Origin: Nemopilema nomurai
Taxonomy: Eukaryota; Cnidaria; Scyphozoa; Rhizostomeae; Rhizostomatidae
Reading direction: 5' to 3'
Assembly: GCA_003864495.1 (NCBI GenBank)
Contig: ML133387.1
Location: 2,429,200-2,493,199 of the forward strand
Length of the DNA stretch: 64,000 bases
In this document: positions 63,801-64,000 of the stretch, piece after piece
Numbering within the stretch: position 1 is the stretch's first letter
How the letters are laid out: every line of letters begins with the position of its first letter
The notes under the pieces: model-generated
Databases searched by the model: none
What the model saw: only the letters and a program-made list of their open reading frames with translations
Told to the model about the DNA's origin: nothing
Position numbers and translations under genes: made by a program

Positions 63801-64000
63801 TTTCTATTACATGATTTGACTACTGTGTGAAGGCAAAGTTTATGCTTAAGTTTTGCGTCTAAGTAATGTGTTTTACAAACACGGAAAAGCAACTGTGTAT
63901 TTATTTCGATTGAGTTTAGATTTTCCGTCAAAGATGAGTTGTCAGGGTTTTATCTTGAAAAAAAAAACAATATTGTAAATCCCTTTTCTCGGGAACAGCT
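57809..64000 (+). CDS. SSX2IP: SSX2IP / ADIP (afadin- and alpha-actinin-binding protein), 5' part
   Basis: Exons found: 57,809-58,177, 61,219-61,379, 61,834-61,891, 62,424-62,534 and 63,413-63,517, giving 268 codons with phases 0, 2, 0 and 0; the gene continues beyond the right edge. The diagnostic N-terminal block spans exons 1-2: FCTRNNVDSRLRFLNQ then EFMALGFQTLFP, matching the conserved CTE.NIE....LNQEL..LGFPSL pattern of vertebrate SSX2IP. Residues about 165-268 form a long coiled coil ending KHKQFVHESKRREKEMHKL and KERLHQ, a hallmark of the family. Vertebrate SSX2IP is about 614 residues, so well over half is outside the window. The protein anchors microtubules at centrosomes and basal bodies and has been linked to afadin at adherens junctions. 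The start is uncertain: ATG 57,809 has C at -3, whereas in-frame ATG 57,944 (codon 46) has G at -3 and is the more likely initiator. An in-frame TAA lies at 57,776. Confidence 0.88.

Noticed and set aside
1..64000. CRISPR arrays, prokaryotic operons, prophage or rRNA genes
   Set aside because: The window is eukaryotic with spliced genes; no regularly spaced repeat-spacer array or rRNA-like sequence was seen.

Overview
This window is animal nuclear DNA: AT-rich, low in gene density, with genes split by spliceosomal introns (GT..AG, with phases that match across each join). The mix points to a cnidarian, most likely an anthozoan such as a coral or sea anemone: an intronless divergent rhodopsin-like GPCR, a short RING-less TRAF/MATH protein, clear orthologues of human SREK1IP1 and SSX2IP, and secreted cysteine-rich proteins. 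The organism call is inference; no ribosomal or mitochondrial marker is present.

Layout. Bases 1 to about 29,000 are mostly a gene-poor interval. It holds a tRNA-headed SINE-like element with a related body copy, a degenerate tetranucleotide tract, an adenine-rich strand, a perfect 1,001-bp tandem duplication, a modular 15/30/45-bp minisatellite and a hAT-type MITE with its target-site duplication. Only weak coding candidates occur there. From 27,059 to 34,937 the minus strand carries an unrecognised 4-exon gene (178 codons) and, downstream, exon pieces of a second unrecognised gene in which one exon has a one-base frameshift in a T-run. From 36,338 the plus strand has a five-exon gene for a secreted 12-cysteine protein. 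A TRAF-C (MATH) protein follows on the minus strand (41,949-42,596), head-to-head with SREK1IP1 on the plus strand (43,829-51,259, seven exons). A single-exon GPCR lies on the minus strand at 54,118-55,089. The plus-strand SSX2IP (ADIP) gene starts at 57,809 and runs off the right edge.

Gene models were built by hand from splice sites and reading-frame continuity. SREK1IP1 (555 nt), the secreted protein (615 nt) and the 178-codon gene (537 nt) each sum to a whole number of codons. The genes do not form an operon or an obvious pathway: SREK1IP1 is a nuclear splicing-related protein, SSX2IP a centrosome/junction coiled-coil protein, the MATH protein a likely cytoplasmic signalling adaptor, the GPCR a membrane receptor and the 12-Cys protein an exported product. 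The most novel item is the 12-cysteine protein, an internal duplication of a six-cysteine domain in which the intron after the third cysteine is kept at the same place and in the same phase in both halves.
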